From Euclidia mi (Eukaryota; Arthropoda; Insecta; Lepidoptera; Erebidae): a stretch of DNA of 64,000 bases. The notes under the pieces are model-generated. The model ran no database searches. It was not told the origin of the DNA and saw nothing but the letters and a program-made list of their open reading frames with translations. Below, piece after piece: positions 1 through 11,200 of the stretch. The DNA is taken from the NCBI GenBank assembly GCA_944739405.2, contig CALYKY020000268.1, positions 1 to 64,000 on the forward strand, written 5' to 3'. The first letter of the stretch is position 1. Each line of letters starts with the position of its first letter. The position numbers and the translations under genes are program-made.

Positions 1-398
1 TGAGAAGCTCTAAGGGCAAGAAAAACGTGGGCGAAAAGGAGGCGTGATGAATAAACCATTTGTGGATAGCGGATGCTAATGAATTTACATATGAGCGCTA
101 CCGTGCTTCGAGGGCACGTAAAGCTGTCGGTCCCGGTTCTTCTCTAAAGACTTATCTTTATAGAAGAACCGGGACCGACAGTTTAAGGATCGTTAGGCCA
201 TGTCGGAGGCCTTCGGGCGGTCTGAAAACTCCGACACCAGAGTTGGCCACACACTCACACGAAAAACAAACAAACAATGAATAAATGTGTGTGTATGAAC
301 ATGTTGACATTACAGCGGTACCCCTAAATTGGGGTTAAGATCTTGATATAAGGATTGCCGGGTGAAGGGGCATGCAACATCTAGCAGTTACTTTTTAC
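1..398. other. Dispersed-repeat patchwork, no gene
   Basis: The stretch around 105-240 (motif cgtgcttcgagggcacgt, then ctgtcggtcccgg) matches the SINE bodies at 4350-4625 and 5236-5502, so part of it is a SINE-tail relic. The 74-codon reading frame at 60-284 runs across that repeat and shows no protein family, so I do not call it a gene. 300-398 shows nothing I can identify. Confidence 0.5.
124..181. repeat. Perfect 20-bp hairpin inside a SINE-tail relic
   Basis: Arms 124-143 and 162-181 are exact reverse complements (ctgtcggtcccggttcttct). The 18-nt loop has a further 5-bp pairing (taaag/cttta). A transcript would fold into a long, nearly uninterrupted stem. It may be a diagnostic fold-back variant of the SINE tail or a small local inverted duplication. 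It is not a classical terminator. Confidence 0.75.
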
Positions 399-540
399 TA
401 CATACATAGACTCACGCCTGTTTCCCCGAAGGGGTGGGCAGAGGCATATTATTTTGATCCCACGTAATACGTGGCGAGCCTATTGCCGCTTATCGGGATA
501 TTTTGTTTACCAGAGCCTCGTCCGTTGATCGGCAGGTGCA
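399..540 (-). repeat. SINE/RTE 3' end, reversed
   Basis: Read on the minus strand this carries 'cggcaataggctcgcc', 'cacgtattacgtgggatc' and 'aacaggcgtgagtctatgta' followed by a TATG-like tail. The same order of motifs closes the SINEs at 30386-30771 and 33755-34155 and the RTE fragment at 19762-20580, so this is the 3' end of the same SINE/LINE partnership. Confidence 0.7.
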
Positions 541-945
541 CCACTTGCAGGTGAGGTTGGCTTGGGACCCTAAGTTCTTGGTGGGAACCCTATGCACGCA
601 TTTGCGTATACTTACTTTTTACTATTTTTTTGAATTTTAAACAAAAGGTGTCTTTTGCTTTGCTTATAGCTGCAACCGTAATATGTTAATATACCTTCAG
701 TGAGTTTTTTATTTGACATTCTTAAGTGTTACTTTGTGACCTAAATGAATAAATGAAGTTGGTCTTCTGACTCTTGTGGCAAGTGGGCAAGGGCTATCGT
801 GTCGGGGTGGATACGGCCTAAGACCCGGCAGATCCGCTTTGCATCGTGGAATATTAGGTACGCTAACAGGTCGCGCGAGGCAGCTGGCCGACGTAGTCTA
901 CAGGCGGAGGGTGGCCGTGAAAAAATAGTACATTATATTTGCATT
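541..945. other. Unassigned repeat-like DNA
   Basis: No open frame or family signature. The GC-richer stretch at 765-920 differs from the AT-rich flanks and looks like another unclassified repeat fragment. Confidence 0.4.
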
Positions 946-2416
946 TAACTGCAAGAAGTATTTACACATGGTATACAAACTACATAGTAGATACTCAACA
1001 TGACTGTTATTCGGTGACAGTGACTTTTCTGTCTTTTTTTATTATTATAATTTCTAATACTGTCAGAAGCATTAGAAATTAACAAAATACTCGACAATCC
1101 GAATTTTGCGGATATATGTTGTCGACTCGAAATCTTTATTTTTTATGTTTTAGTATTCAGGTAAAGTTTCGATCTAGTCTACCGTACCCCGTGACAAATA
1201 GATGCACACTCCTTGCTTACTCCAGCGTTAAACCATGGGCCTCCCCGGACTAACTTTTACTCGCGGAGTAAATTATGAATATTTAACTCCGTCCTTACTC
1301 CTAGTTTATTAATACCATAATTGCCTAATCTTTGCTTAGGTCTTGAAGTAAAGTTGTTCTGACGCTAATCTTAGTTTATTAATAAGACGGTTAAAGCATT
1401 AAACTCTTATTGTCTTATTAATAAAAAATGCTTATTCTTCTCTTACTCCAAAGTAACACCGGGGGTAGTTAATTCTAGATTAGTTATGGAATAGCTACGT
1501 GTTAATAACGGTATTAATAAATACGAAATAAGTTCGGAATAACAATACTATTCTTACCCTGAGATTAAGGTATACGTTATGGCAACCCACTGATATTAAA
1601 AGTAAAAAGAATGAACAAAATGACCTGGTCGAATAAAAACTTTTTATTAAACACTTTTATTTGACAACTAGCTTTTGCCCGCGGCTTCGCGCGCGTATTA
1701 TTCTTAAGACTTCAGAAACTATTGGGTACAAAGTAGCTCGGTCAGTAGGTATTCATGACACTATATACCTAGTATTATATCTACATAATAACATCGCCTT
1801 GCATACAGTCAAATGTCAAAGCCATGTTCCAATACATGTCTAATATAATATCTAATAAATAATATCAATAAACACTTTCACGTTTATAATATTAGTAGAG
1901 AAAACTGTTTCAGCCGTTTAAGCGTAGTACTTATATAATTATTAGTTTATATATCTGAATAATGTAATCACCGTGCACAATATGACATTATATTGTATGA
2001 TGTGTCAGTACTGACAGATATACGCACAGCGCACTGAATTATCATAACGCATGCGTTCTTACTTCCAATAGGTAAATTTGTGCCGTACAAACTTCTACCC
2101 TTTGCAAGGGCAAGCGTTTGTGTTGGTTGGCAATCTTCAATTAAATAATCTCTATTAATTTTAACCCACAATAATAAAATTACAAAGTCAGATACTAGTA
2201 AGTACTCTAACGAACACCAAACAAATGTGAAAATATATTTGGGTTATGTATATAAATCTCAATTAAAGTTGGAAATACAATATAAATCTACGAGCTTTTG
2301 CCCGCGGCTTCGCTCGCGTAAATTCGAAGAACACAATTCTCTCATAATAGACGGATACTTTAATAATCATTGTCGTTTAAACAAACTGTTTATACCGATA
2401 AGAAATATATCTGACT
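946..2416. repeat. Macrosatellite unit 1 (~1.47 kb)
   Basis: The sequence beginning taactgcaagaagtattta at 946 restarts at 2412-2417 and again near 7720-7725, and the content matches over the whole length with scattered substitutions and small indels. The period is about 1,466 bp. Each unit contains two motifs of the type agcttttgcccgcggcttcg (around 1670 and 2290 here), which recur widely in lepidopteran repeats. It also contains an AT-rich stretch with repeated 'ctagtttattaata' and complementary cggagtaa/ttactccg segments. The short reading frames at 1661 and 2227 recur in every unit and look like by-products of the repeat. Confidence 0.85.
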
Positions 2417-3949
2417 GCAAGAAGTATTTACACATGGTATACAAACTACATAGTAGATACTCAACATGACTGTTATTCGGTGACAGTGACTTTTCTGTCT
2501 TTTTTTATTATTATAATTTCTAATACTGCCAGAAGCATTAGAAATTAACAAAATACTCGACAATCCGAATTTTGCGGATATATGTTGTCGACTCGAAATC
2601 TTTATTTTTAATATTTTAGTATTCAGGTAAAGTTTCGATCTAGTCTACCGTACCCCGTGACAAATAGATGCTCACTCCTTGCTTACTCCAGCGTTAAACC
2701 ATGGGTCTCCGGGAAGTAACTTTTATTCCCGGAGTAAATTATGAATAGTTAACTCCGTCCTTACTCCTAGTTTATTAATACCATAATTGCCTAATCTTGG
2801 CTTAAGTCTTGGAGTAAAGTTGTTCTGGCACTAATCCTAGTTTATTAATAAGACTGTTACGGTCTTATTAATAAAAAATGCTTATTCTTCTCTTACTCCA
2901 AAGTAACACCGGGGGTAGTTAATTCTAGATTAGTTATGGAATAGCTACGTGTTAATAACGGTATTAATAAATACGAAGTAAGTTCGGAGTAACAATACTA
3001 TTCTTACCCTGAGATTAAGGTATACGTTATGGCAACCCACTGATATTAAAAGTAAAAAGAATGAACAAAATGACCTGGTCGAATAAAAACTTTTTATTAA
3101 ACACTTTTATTTGACAACTAGCTTTTGCCCGCGGCTTCGCGCGCGTATTATTCTAAAGACTTCAGAAACTATTGGGTGCAAAGTAGCTCGGTCAGTAGGT
3201 ATTCATGACACTATATACCTAGTATTATATCTACATAATAACATCGCCTTGCATACAGTCAAATGTCAAAGCCATGTTCCAATACATGTCCAATATAATA
3301 TCTAATAAATAATATCTATAAACACTTTCGCATTTATAATATTAGTAGAGAAAACTGTTTCAGTCGCTTAAGCGTAGTACTTATATAATTATTAGTTTAT
3401 ATATGCGAATAATGTAATCACCGTGCACAATATGACATTATATTGTATGATGTGTCAGTACTGACAGATATAGGTACGCACAGCGCACTCAATTATCATA
3501 GCGCATGCGTTCTTACTTCCAAGAGGTAAAGGAGAATGACCAAAGGTCATTGGGCAAAATAGTATGGGAGAAAAACCCACGGCGGACAGACATGAAATTG
3601 TGAGTATATATCAGTAAATATCTCTAGTTAAGCATGGTAAGGATCGCTTTCTTGTGAGTTGTGGGAATTAAAAAAAAAACATATTTTTAACATTATTTAT
3701 TCAGCGTAATCAATGTCTATTGTGATTTCATCCAAAAATACCGCAAACATTTTGGTTTCTTGTTAGTGTCTATAGAGTATGTCTGATATTTATCGAGGAT
3801 AAAAAATAAATGATACTGGTACTATGCGCGCAACTGCATATGGTACGGAGGCCATGTATACACGAGCAGTAATAATCTTCAATAGTTTGTCTTCATTGTC
3901 TCGCCTGGTTTATCAAAATATCTTCGTACGTAGCATTTTCGCGCTCTAA

Positions 3950-4140
3950 CATAACGACCGGTTGGCGCAGCGGGTGTGTACGCGACTGCCACGCTGATGG
4001 TCGCGGGTTTGATCCCGCTCAAGTCAAACATTTGTGTGCATGAACATGGATGTTTGTCATGGTCTGGGTGTTTCTATGTATAATATGTATATATCTACAA
4101 AAACAAAGTATATATGTATGTTTATCCATTATCTAGTACC
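3950..4140 (+). repeat. tRNA-derived SINE
   Basis: Pol III promoter boxes are visible: A box tggcgcagcgg near 3963 and B box ggtttgatccc near 4006, at tRNA-like spacing. A tail with TATG/TATA-rich repeats follows (tatgtataatatgtatatat). It sits inside the Spy-like element. Confidence 0.7.
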
Positions 4141-4233
4141 CATAGTACAAGCTTTGATTAGTTTGGGACTATATGGTGATGTTTGTATGTGGTAGAATAT
4201 TATTAGAATTAGAATAATAATTTATTGGTTGTT

Positions 4234-4625
4234 TAAGGCAGCGATAGCCTAGTGGAGATACCAACGGACTGCCATGCAGAGGGTTTCGAATCCACGGCAA
4301 GCACCAATGACTTTCGAAGTTAAGTGTGTATTATATTGTTAATAATAGCTTACCCCGTGCCTCGGAGAGCACGTTAAACCGTCGGTCCTGGCTGTCATGA
4401 AGATCTTTGACAGTCGTTACGGGGAATCAGTACTCTAAATATAACAGGTACTGGTCCAAACCATGGAATACCGCTATGCCTTTGGGTTGCGGAGGTCAGA
4501 CGACAGTCGCTCGGTGGAAAAGTTTATATTCTGTCATAGCTTGTTAGACCAGTAAGCGGCCCTCGGGCTCCAAGACGTGTAAGTCTTGGATGCAACTAGG
4601 ATAACGCTAGGGTGATAATGATGAT
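4234..4625 (+). repeat. tRNA-derived SINE with long body
   Basis: A box tagcctagtgg (near 4247) matches the tRNA consensus closely; the B box is ggtttcgaatcc (near 4283). The body, from ccgtgcctcggagagcacgt through gtcggtcctgg, gtcgttacgggg and ggtcagac, is shared with the headless copy at 5236-5502 and with the relic at 105-240. It ends near a TGATGA-type repeat. Confidence 0.75.
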
Positions 4626-5235
4626 CAATATTTTATTGTTTATAAAATCTTAGTCTCATATGCCCATGACAGTAGGACTTGTCCAATCTTTGATGATAAT
4701 AAAATTATCAGTTTTTCGTATGGCAACTGTGGGAAATCTCTAAAATCTGGTTTGTTTCCATCTAATGGCATGAATGATCACTCGGTAGGCACATGCATGC
4801 ACTCGACAGACCCGATTTGTAGCTATTAACAGTACCACAATTTATATTACTTAAATAGAGTATGAGATTTTTGCTTTTTTTATAAATATATTTCTAGCTC
4901 AAACTTTGTTCTCCCATGGATTAAAAAAAAAAATCTCGTATTTACTGGTAAGAACATTCATGCTCTTTCATTTTATACCAAGTTCGTCAATGTCCGTGAC
5001 CGGGTCGGAATACGCCCAATGTCCTTTGTATGGAAGATGGGCTAAGTTTGCTTCTCGATGATTTGACCAGTAAAATATAGTAAATATACTCCTAATTAAA
5101 TTTTAAAAAAATGAATACGATATTCAGCGGCAGTTCTTAGCTATCGGACATTAAAGATTTCAAATATTTTGAGGTTAAGTATTGTGATAGTTACATGATT
5201 AAATCATGTAAATAGTAGTAAATTAGTTAATTATC

Positions 5236-5502
5236 GCCCGTGCTTCGAAGAGTACTTACGTTAAGCCGTCGGTCCCAGATGATCTTTCACCATCGCACGT
5301 CGTTACGGGGAGTCAGTACCCTCCAATAAACCGATACTTACTGGTCTAAACCATACAATATCGCTTTCCCTTTGGGTTATGGCGGTCAGACTATGGAAAA
5401 GCTAATATTCTGTCATATCTGGTTAGACTAGTAAGCGGACCCAAGGCTCCGAGGCGTTGAAGTCTTGGATGCAACCGACATAACTCTAGGACGGTGATGA
5501 TA
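5236..5502 (+). repeat. SINE body without tRNA head
   Basis: Same motif order as the SINE at 4234-4625 (cgtgcttcgaagagtac, gtcggtccc, gtcgttacggggagtcag, tctaaacca, tctgtcat, gtcttggatgcaac) but the A and B boxes are missing. It is a 5'-truncated copy in the same orientation. Confidence 0.7.
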
Positions 5503-5852
5503 CCTATGATTTAATCATATTACCGGAATTTATTAGAAGCCTCTATGTATATTATACAATATAGAAAATAGTTGTAAAAGAAGTGGAGCTACGAAACAAA
5601 TACTTGTACATTATATTAGTTTGCGGTTTTTTCAGTCTGATATATTTCTTACTGAAAATTCTCAATACCATGTGGTACAATAATGAGAATTTCAGTGAGG
5701 CTAGTTCGCAAAAGATAAGCTCATTCCATTGGACCTTATTACAAAGTTGGCATTAAAACAACACTGTTTTATGCTTATTAGGTAAATGAAACTCAGTTTT
5801 TATGTTATTCTTTATTTTATTTGTTATTATAGCTAAATCGTCTTCAAATAAA

Positions 5853-6218
5853 TCACCTCAAAATGAAGCAGGAGCTTGTATATCGTATACCATAATGTGG
5901 TGCAGGTATGGCCTCAGAAGTTACAACAGCTTCAATTAATGTGTAGCATTGTAAACATAAGACTCCGTTCAATTCCTGAAACAAACAATTAAAGTAGTTT
6001 GAATATTCGGTGAGGAGAGCACGAGAGAATTGTTGGAATTGAGAAGAGAAGTAAACAACACTTACACAGACTGGCGCTATCCATGATGTCAAAATGTTGA
6101 GCTCCGAATCAGATAGCTTGTCCAAAGAACGGACGTGTTGCTGCCGAGGTACCGCAAAGGAAGAGTTAACATAACTGCAATCCTCACCACGGCTAGTTGT
6201 TCTAAGTCCAGACGACAT
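5853..6218 (-). pseudogene. Exon-like frame in Spy-like element; possible transposase exon
   Basis: An ATG-initiated 121-codon frame. Only its first part looks exon-like: codons up to 'LNILTSWIAP' are followed at once by a consensus splice donor (gtaagt type) near 6065, after which the reading is low complexity. The second Spy-like element, at 24347-24573, has a short frame ending in 'ILQWIAPQ', also followed directly by a splice donor (gtatgt). The shared ending plus donor in two elements with related termini suggests both are relics of the same N-terminal exon. I do not recognise the domain and found no second exon here. Real coding status is uncertain. Confidence 0.35.
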
Positions 6219-7082
6219 ACTAATGTTACCAATAAAGACTGTCTCATACTTTAGTCAACCCACGAGTCTTGATAACACGAAATAAACTTGTTTGGTCCAC
6301 AAAGGATTGTTCAAGTCAATATAAACACAAGACAGTAAATTACTTATTTTCCAATAAAGAGATATGAGCATTGGTGAAAAAGCAATTTGACTGTTTTCAT
6401 GTCAAAATAACTAACGTAAGACCAGAGAGGTTGGACTACTACTAATAAGGTTATAATTCTTTGCGTAAGACATTACAGATGCCAGTGTAATAAAAATATG
6501 TTCCCATATTTTCGATAAGTACAAAACATTATTTCGTGGGTAATATGTTGCAAAAAGGATAAACATATCTATTATTTTTAGAAAATATTCACCACAATAC
6601 ATTTTTCGAAATATCATAAGATTTTGGTGTTATTATGCTTATTAAAACTTTTGTTATGTCACCCTGTTTTCACTATGAATGTAATTTTTTCCTATTAAAA
6701 GGGGTTTGCAAGAAACTGTAACATTTGCCTAAATATGCAAAATGAGTTTTGAATATGAAATGGCGATGTCACGACCGGAACAACGCAGATACTTTTAATG
6801 TTGAACTAAAAATCCCCGTTTCGCTTTAAATTAAAATTAATAAATATAAAATTATAAAATAAAAGAAGATTTTCTAGATATTAATGGTTTTGAAGCAAAC
6901 GTGCCACAAAATAGCCCAGTTTTGGTCATTCTCCTTTGTGCCGTACAAACTTCTACCCTTTGCAAGGGCAAGCGTTTGTGTTGGTTGGCAATCTTCAATG
7001 AATTAATCTCTATTAATTTTAACCCACAATAATAAAATTACAAAATCAGATACTAGTAAGTACTCTAATGAACACCAAACAA

Positions 7083-7494
7083 ATTGAAATTAAACTACAG
7101 TTTACGGATTTTATCGCGTTGTATTGGTTTCACTAAGTTATTACATTTGAAACTAAAGATCTAGAAACTATATTTCTAATTTATTACTAGCCGACGTTTC
7201 GAATTCTTTACAGAATTCATGTTCACGGCAGACTGAGGTGATATTTGTCTTTTTCTTGAATGTATAAGTTATCTCAAAGTACCCGAACATTTTTCAACTA
7301 CTGGTGTTACTATTTACGCAGAATGAGCTCACAGTGTCCTGAACATGTCCGTGAACATGAATTCTGTAAAGAATTCGAAACGTCGGCTAGTAATAAATTA
7401 GAAATATAGTTTCTAGATCTTTAGTTTCAAATGTAATAACTTAGTGAAACCAATACAACGCGATAAAATCCGTAAACTGTAGTTTAATTTCAAT
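7083..7494. mobile_element. Miniature Penelope-like element: two inverted pLTRs
   Basis: Arms 7083-7228 and 7349-7494 are 146-bp inverted copies with no mismatch that I can see, separated by 120 bp. The direct repeat accaaacaaat flanks at 7074-7084 and 7524-7534; macrosatellite unit 1 has it once, so it is an 11-bp target duplication. One side carries an extra ~29-nt tail (7495-7523). Tail plus inverted pLTRs plus duplication is the layout of the large Penelope element at 50699-58644. On the plus strand the right arm has a hammerhead-like order: a decayed core (gtgaaca where ctganga is expected), a perfect 6-bp stem gaattc/gaattc, then gaaac and gtc. No coding sequence remains. A foldback MITE is the alternative. 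Confidence 0.6.
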
Positions 7495-7724
7495 GTGTAA
7501 CATTCGCGTAAACCCAAGAAGATACCAAACAAATGTGAAAATATATTTGGGTTATATATATAAATCTCAATTAAAGTTGGAAATACAATATAAATCTACG
7601 AGCTTTTGCCCGCGGCTTCGCTCGCGTAAATTCGAAGAACACAATTCTCTCATAATAGACGGATACTTTAATAATCATTGTCGTTTAAACAAACTGTTTA
7701 TACCGATAAGAAATATATCTAACT

Positions 7725-8167
7725 GCAAGAAGTATTTACACATGGTATACAAACTACATAGTAGATACTCAACACGACTGTTATTCGGTGACAGTGACTT
7801 TTCTGTCTTTTTTTATTATTATAATTTCTAATACTGTCAGAAGCATTAGAAATTAACAAAATACTCGACAATCCGAATTTTGCGGATATATGTTGTCGAC
7901 TCGAAATCTTTATTTTTTATGTTTTAGTATTCAGGTAAAGTTTCGATCTAGTCTACCGTACCCCGTGACAAATAGATGCTCACTGCTTGCTTCCTCCAGC
8001 GTTAAACCATGGGTCTCCACGGAGTAACTTTTATTCCCGGAGTAAATTATGAATAGTTAACTCCGTCCTTACTCCTAGTTTATTAATACCATAATTGCCT
8101 AATCTTGGCTTAAGTCTTGGAGTAAAGTTGTTCTGACGCTAATCCTAGTTTATTAATAAGACTGTTA
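7725..8167. repeat. Macrosatellite unit 3, truncated
   Basis: Restarts the 1.47-kb unit and follows units 1 and 2 to 'tttattaataagactgtta' near 8166. It then departs into unrelated sequence leading to the 154-bp satellite. About 30% of the unit is present. Confidence 0.8.
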
Positions 8168-8279
8168 ATGTTTTTAGAATATCTACTAATGATACAGTTG
8201 CTACATTACGGGAAGTTAAGCAATTTATAAAGATTTTACCTCTAGAGGTGTTAATAAAGAATAAGGAAAAAAAGGCGAA

Positions 8280-11200
8280 TAAGGAACGCAAGAAAACTGG
8301 ACACTTTATAAGAAATGCCGTTACTTGAGGCACTTATATTCGACGCATGGAATAGTCTTCCAGATTGCCGCAGTCAACTATTTATTGATGCCAAGATTAA
8401 GCTTTTCATCGTCCTAGTGATATCCCGGTTGCATAAGGAACGCAAGAAAAGGGAACAGCTTTAAAAGAAATGCCGTAAGTTGAGGCACTTATATTCGACG
8501 CATGGAGTAGTCTTCCAAATTGCTGCTGTCAACTATTTATTGTTGCCAAGAAAAACCTTCCATCGTCCTAGCGATATCCCGGTTGCATAAGGAACGCAAG
8601 AAAAGTGGACAGCTTTAAAAGAAATGCCGTAAGTTGAGGCACTTATATTCGACGCATGGAATAGTCTTCCAGATTGCTGCAGTCAACTATTTATTGTTGC
8701 CAAGATTAAGCTTTTCATCATCCTAGCGATATCCCGGTTGCATAAGGAACGCAAGAAAAGTGGACAGCTTTAAAAGTAATGCCGTAAGTTGAGGCAGTTA
8801 TATTCGACGCATGGGATAGTCTTCCAGATTGCTGCAGTCAACTATATATTGTGGCCAAGGAAAATCTTTCATCTTCCCACAATATCCCGGTTGCATAAGG
8901 AACGCAAGAAAAGTAGACAGCTTTAAAAGAAATGCCGTAAGTTGAGGCACTTATATTCGACGCATGGAATAGTCTTCCAGATTGCTGCTGTCAACTATTT
9001 ATTGTTGCCAAGAAAAACCTTTCATTGTCCTAGCGATATCCCGGTTGCATAAGGAACACAAGAAAAGTGGACAGCTTTAAAAGAAATGCCGTAAGTTGAG
9101 GCAATTATATTCGACGCATGGAGTAGTCTTCCAAATTGCTGCTGTCAACTATTTATTGTTGCCAAGAAAAAACCTTTCATCGTCCTAGTGATATCCCGGT
9201 TGCATTAGGAACGCAAGAAAAGTTGACAGCTTTAAAAGAAATTCCGTAAGTTGAGGCACTAATATTCGATGCATGAAATCGTCTTACAGATTGCTGCTGT
9301 CAACTATTTATTGTGTCCAAGAAAAACCTTTCATCGTCCTAGCGATATCCCGGTTGCATAAGGAACGCAAGAAAAGTAGACAGCTTTAAAAGAAATGCCG
9401 TAAGTTGAGGCACTTATATTTGACGCATGGAATAGTCTTACAGATTGCTGCAGTCAACTATTTATTGTGTCCAAGAAAAACCTTTCATCGTCCTAGCGAT
9501 ATCCCGCTTGCATAAGGAACGCAAGAAAAGTAGACAGCTTTAAAAGAAATGCCGTAAGTTGAGGCACTTATATTTGACGCATGGAATAGTCTTCCAGATT
9601 GCTGCAGTGAACTATTATTTGTTGCCAAGAAAAATCTTTCATCGTTCTACGATATCCCGGTTGCATAAGGAGCGCAAGAAAAGTAGACAACTTTAAAAGT
9701 AATGCCGTAAGTTGAGGCAGTTATATTCGACGCATGGGATAGTCTTCCAGATTGCTGCAGTCAACTATATATTGTGGCCAAGGAAAATCTTTCATCTTCC
9801 CACAATATCCCGGTTGCATAAGGAACGCAAGAAAAGTAGACAACTTTAAAAGTAATGCCGTAAGTTGAGGCAGTTATATTCGACGCATGGGATAGTCTTC
9901 CAGATTGCTGCAGTCAACTATTTATTATTGCCAAGAAAAAATTTTCATCGTCCTAGCGTTATCCTGGTTGCATAAGGAACGCAAAAAAGTAGACAGCTCT
10001 AAAAGAAATGCCGTAAGTTGAGGCACTTATATTCGACGCATGGAATAGTCTTCCAGATTGCTGCAGTCAACTATATATTGTGGTCAAGGAAAATCTTTCA
10101 TCGTCCCACAATATCCCGGTTGCATAAGGAACGCAAGAAAAGTAGACAACTTTAAAAGTAATGCCGTAAGTTGAGGCAGTTATATTCGACGCATGGGATA
10201 GTCTTCCAGATTGCTGCAGTCAACTATTTATTATTGCCAAAAAAAAATTTTCATCGTCCTAGCGTTATCCTGGTTGCATAAGGAACGCAAAAAAGTAGAC
10301 AGCTCTGAAAGAAATGCCGTAAGTTGAGGCACTTATATTCGACGCATGGAATAGTCTTCCAGATTGCTGCAGTCAACTATTTATTGTTCCTAAGAAATAA
10401 CCTTTCATCGTCCTAGCGATATCCCGGTTGCATAAGGAACGCAAGAAAAGTGGACAGCTTTAAAAGAAATGCCGTAAGTTGAGGCACTTACATTCGACGC
10501 ATGGAATAGTCTTCCAGATTGCTGCAGTCAACTATATATTGTGGTCAAGGAAAATCTTTCATCGTCCCACAATATCCCGGTTGCATAAGGAACGCAAGAA
10601 AAGTAGAGAGCTTTAAAAGAAATGCCGTAAGTTGAGGCACTTATATTCGACGCATGGAATAGTCTTCCAGATTGCTGCAGTGAACTATTATTTGTTGCCA
10701 AGAAAAATCTTTCATCGTTCTACGATATCCCGGTTGCATAAGGAGCGCAAGAAAAGTGGACAGCTTTAAAAATAATGCCGTAAATTGAAGCACTTATATT
10801 TGACGCATGGAATAGTCTTCCAGATTGCTGCAGTCAACTATTTATTGTTGCCAAGAAAATTCTTTCATCGTTTTACGATATCCCGGTTGCATAAGGAGCG
10901 CAAGAAAAGTGGACAGCTTAAAAAGTTATGCCGTAAATTGAAGCACTTATATTTGACGCATGGAATACTCTTCCAGATTGCTGCAGTGAACAATTATTTG
11001 TTGCCAAGAAAAATCTTTCATCGTTCTACGATATCCCGGTTGCATAAGGAGCGCAAGAAAAGTATACAACTCTAAAAGAAATTCCGTAAGTTGAGGCACT
11101 TATATTCGACGCATGGAATAGTCTTCCAGATTGCTGCAGTCAACTATATATTGTGTTCAAGGAAAATCTTTCATCGTCCCACAATATCCCGGTTGCATAA

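Larger units (their letters stand above)
3531..6934. mobile_element. Spy-like DNA transposon, 3,404 bp, no target duplication
   Basis: Ends are exact 14-bp inverted repeats: ggagaatgaccaaa at 3531-3544 and its complement at 6921-6934. Unit 1 of the macrosatellite gives the uninterrupted site ggtaaa|tttgtgcc at about 2071-2085. The flanks here are ggtaaa and tttgtgcc, so nothing was duplicated and the cut is exactly AAA^TTT. Insertion between AAA and TTT without duplication is the published hallmark of the Spy group of DNA transposons described from insects. The interior holds SINE fragments and one short exon-like frame on the minus strand but no complete transposase, so it is probably non-autonomous or decayed. 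A second element with related ends lies at 23808-25218. Confidence 0.75.
2417..7724. repeat. Macrosatellite unit 2, split by two insertions
   Basis: Same unit as 946-2416. It runs 2417-3530, is cut by a 3,404-bp insertion, resumes 6935-7084, is cut again by a ~450-bp insertion, and finishes 7535-7724. Removing both insertions leaves about 1,454 bp, which fits the ~1,466-bp period. Unit 1 therefore supplies the empty site for both insertions. Confidence 0.85.

Noticed and set aside
1661..1843. Recurrent 60-64-codon frame (also at 3111)
   Set aside because: Part of the macrosatellite unit; no start context or domain, and it spans the generic gcttttgcccgcggcttcg repeat motif.
10785..11075. 96-codon frame in the satellite
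   Set aside because: It is one satellite unit read through about twice; neighbouring units do not keep the frame.
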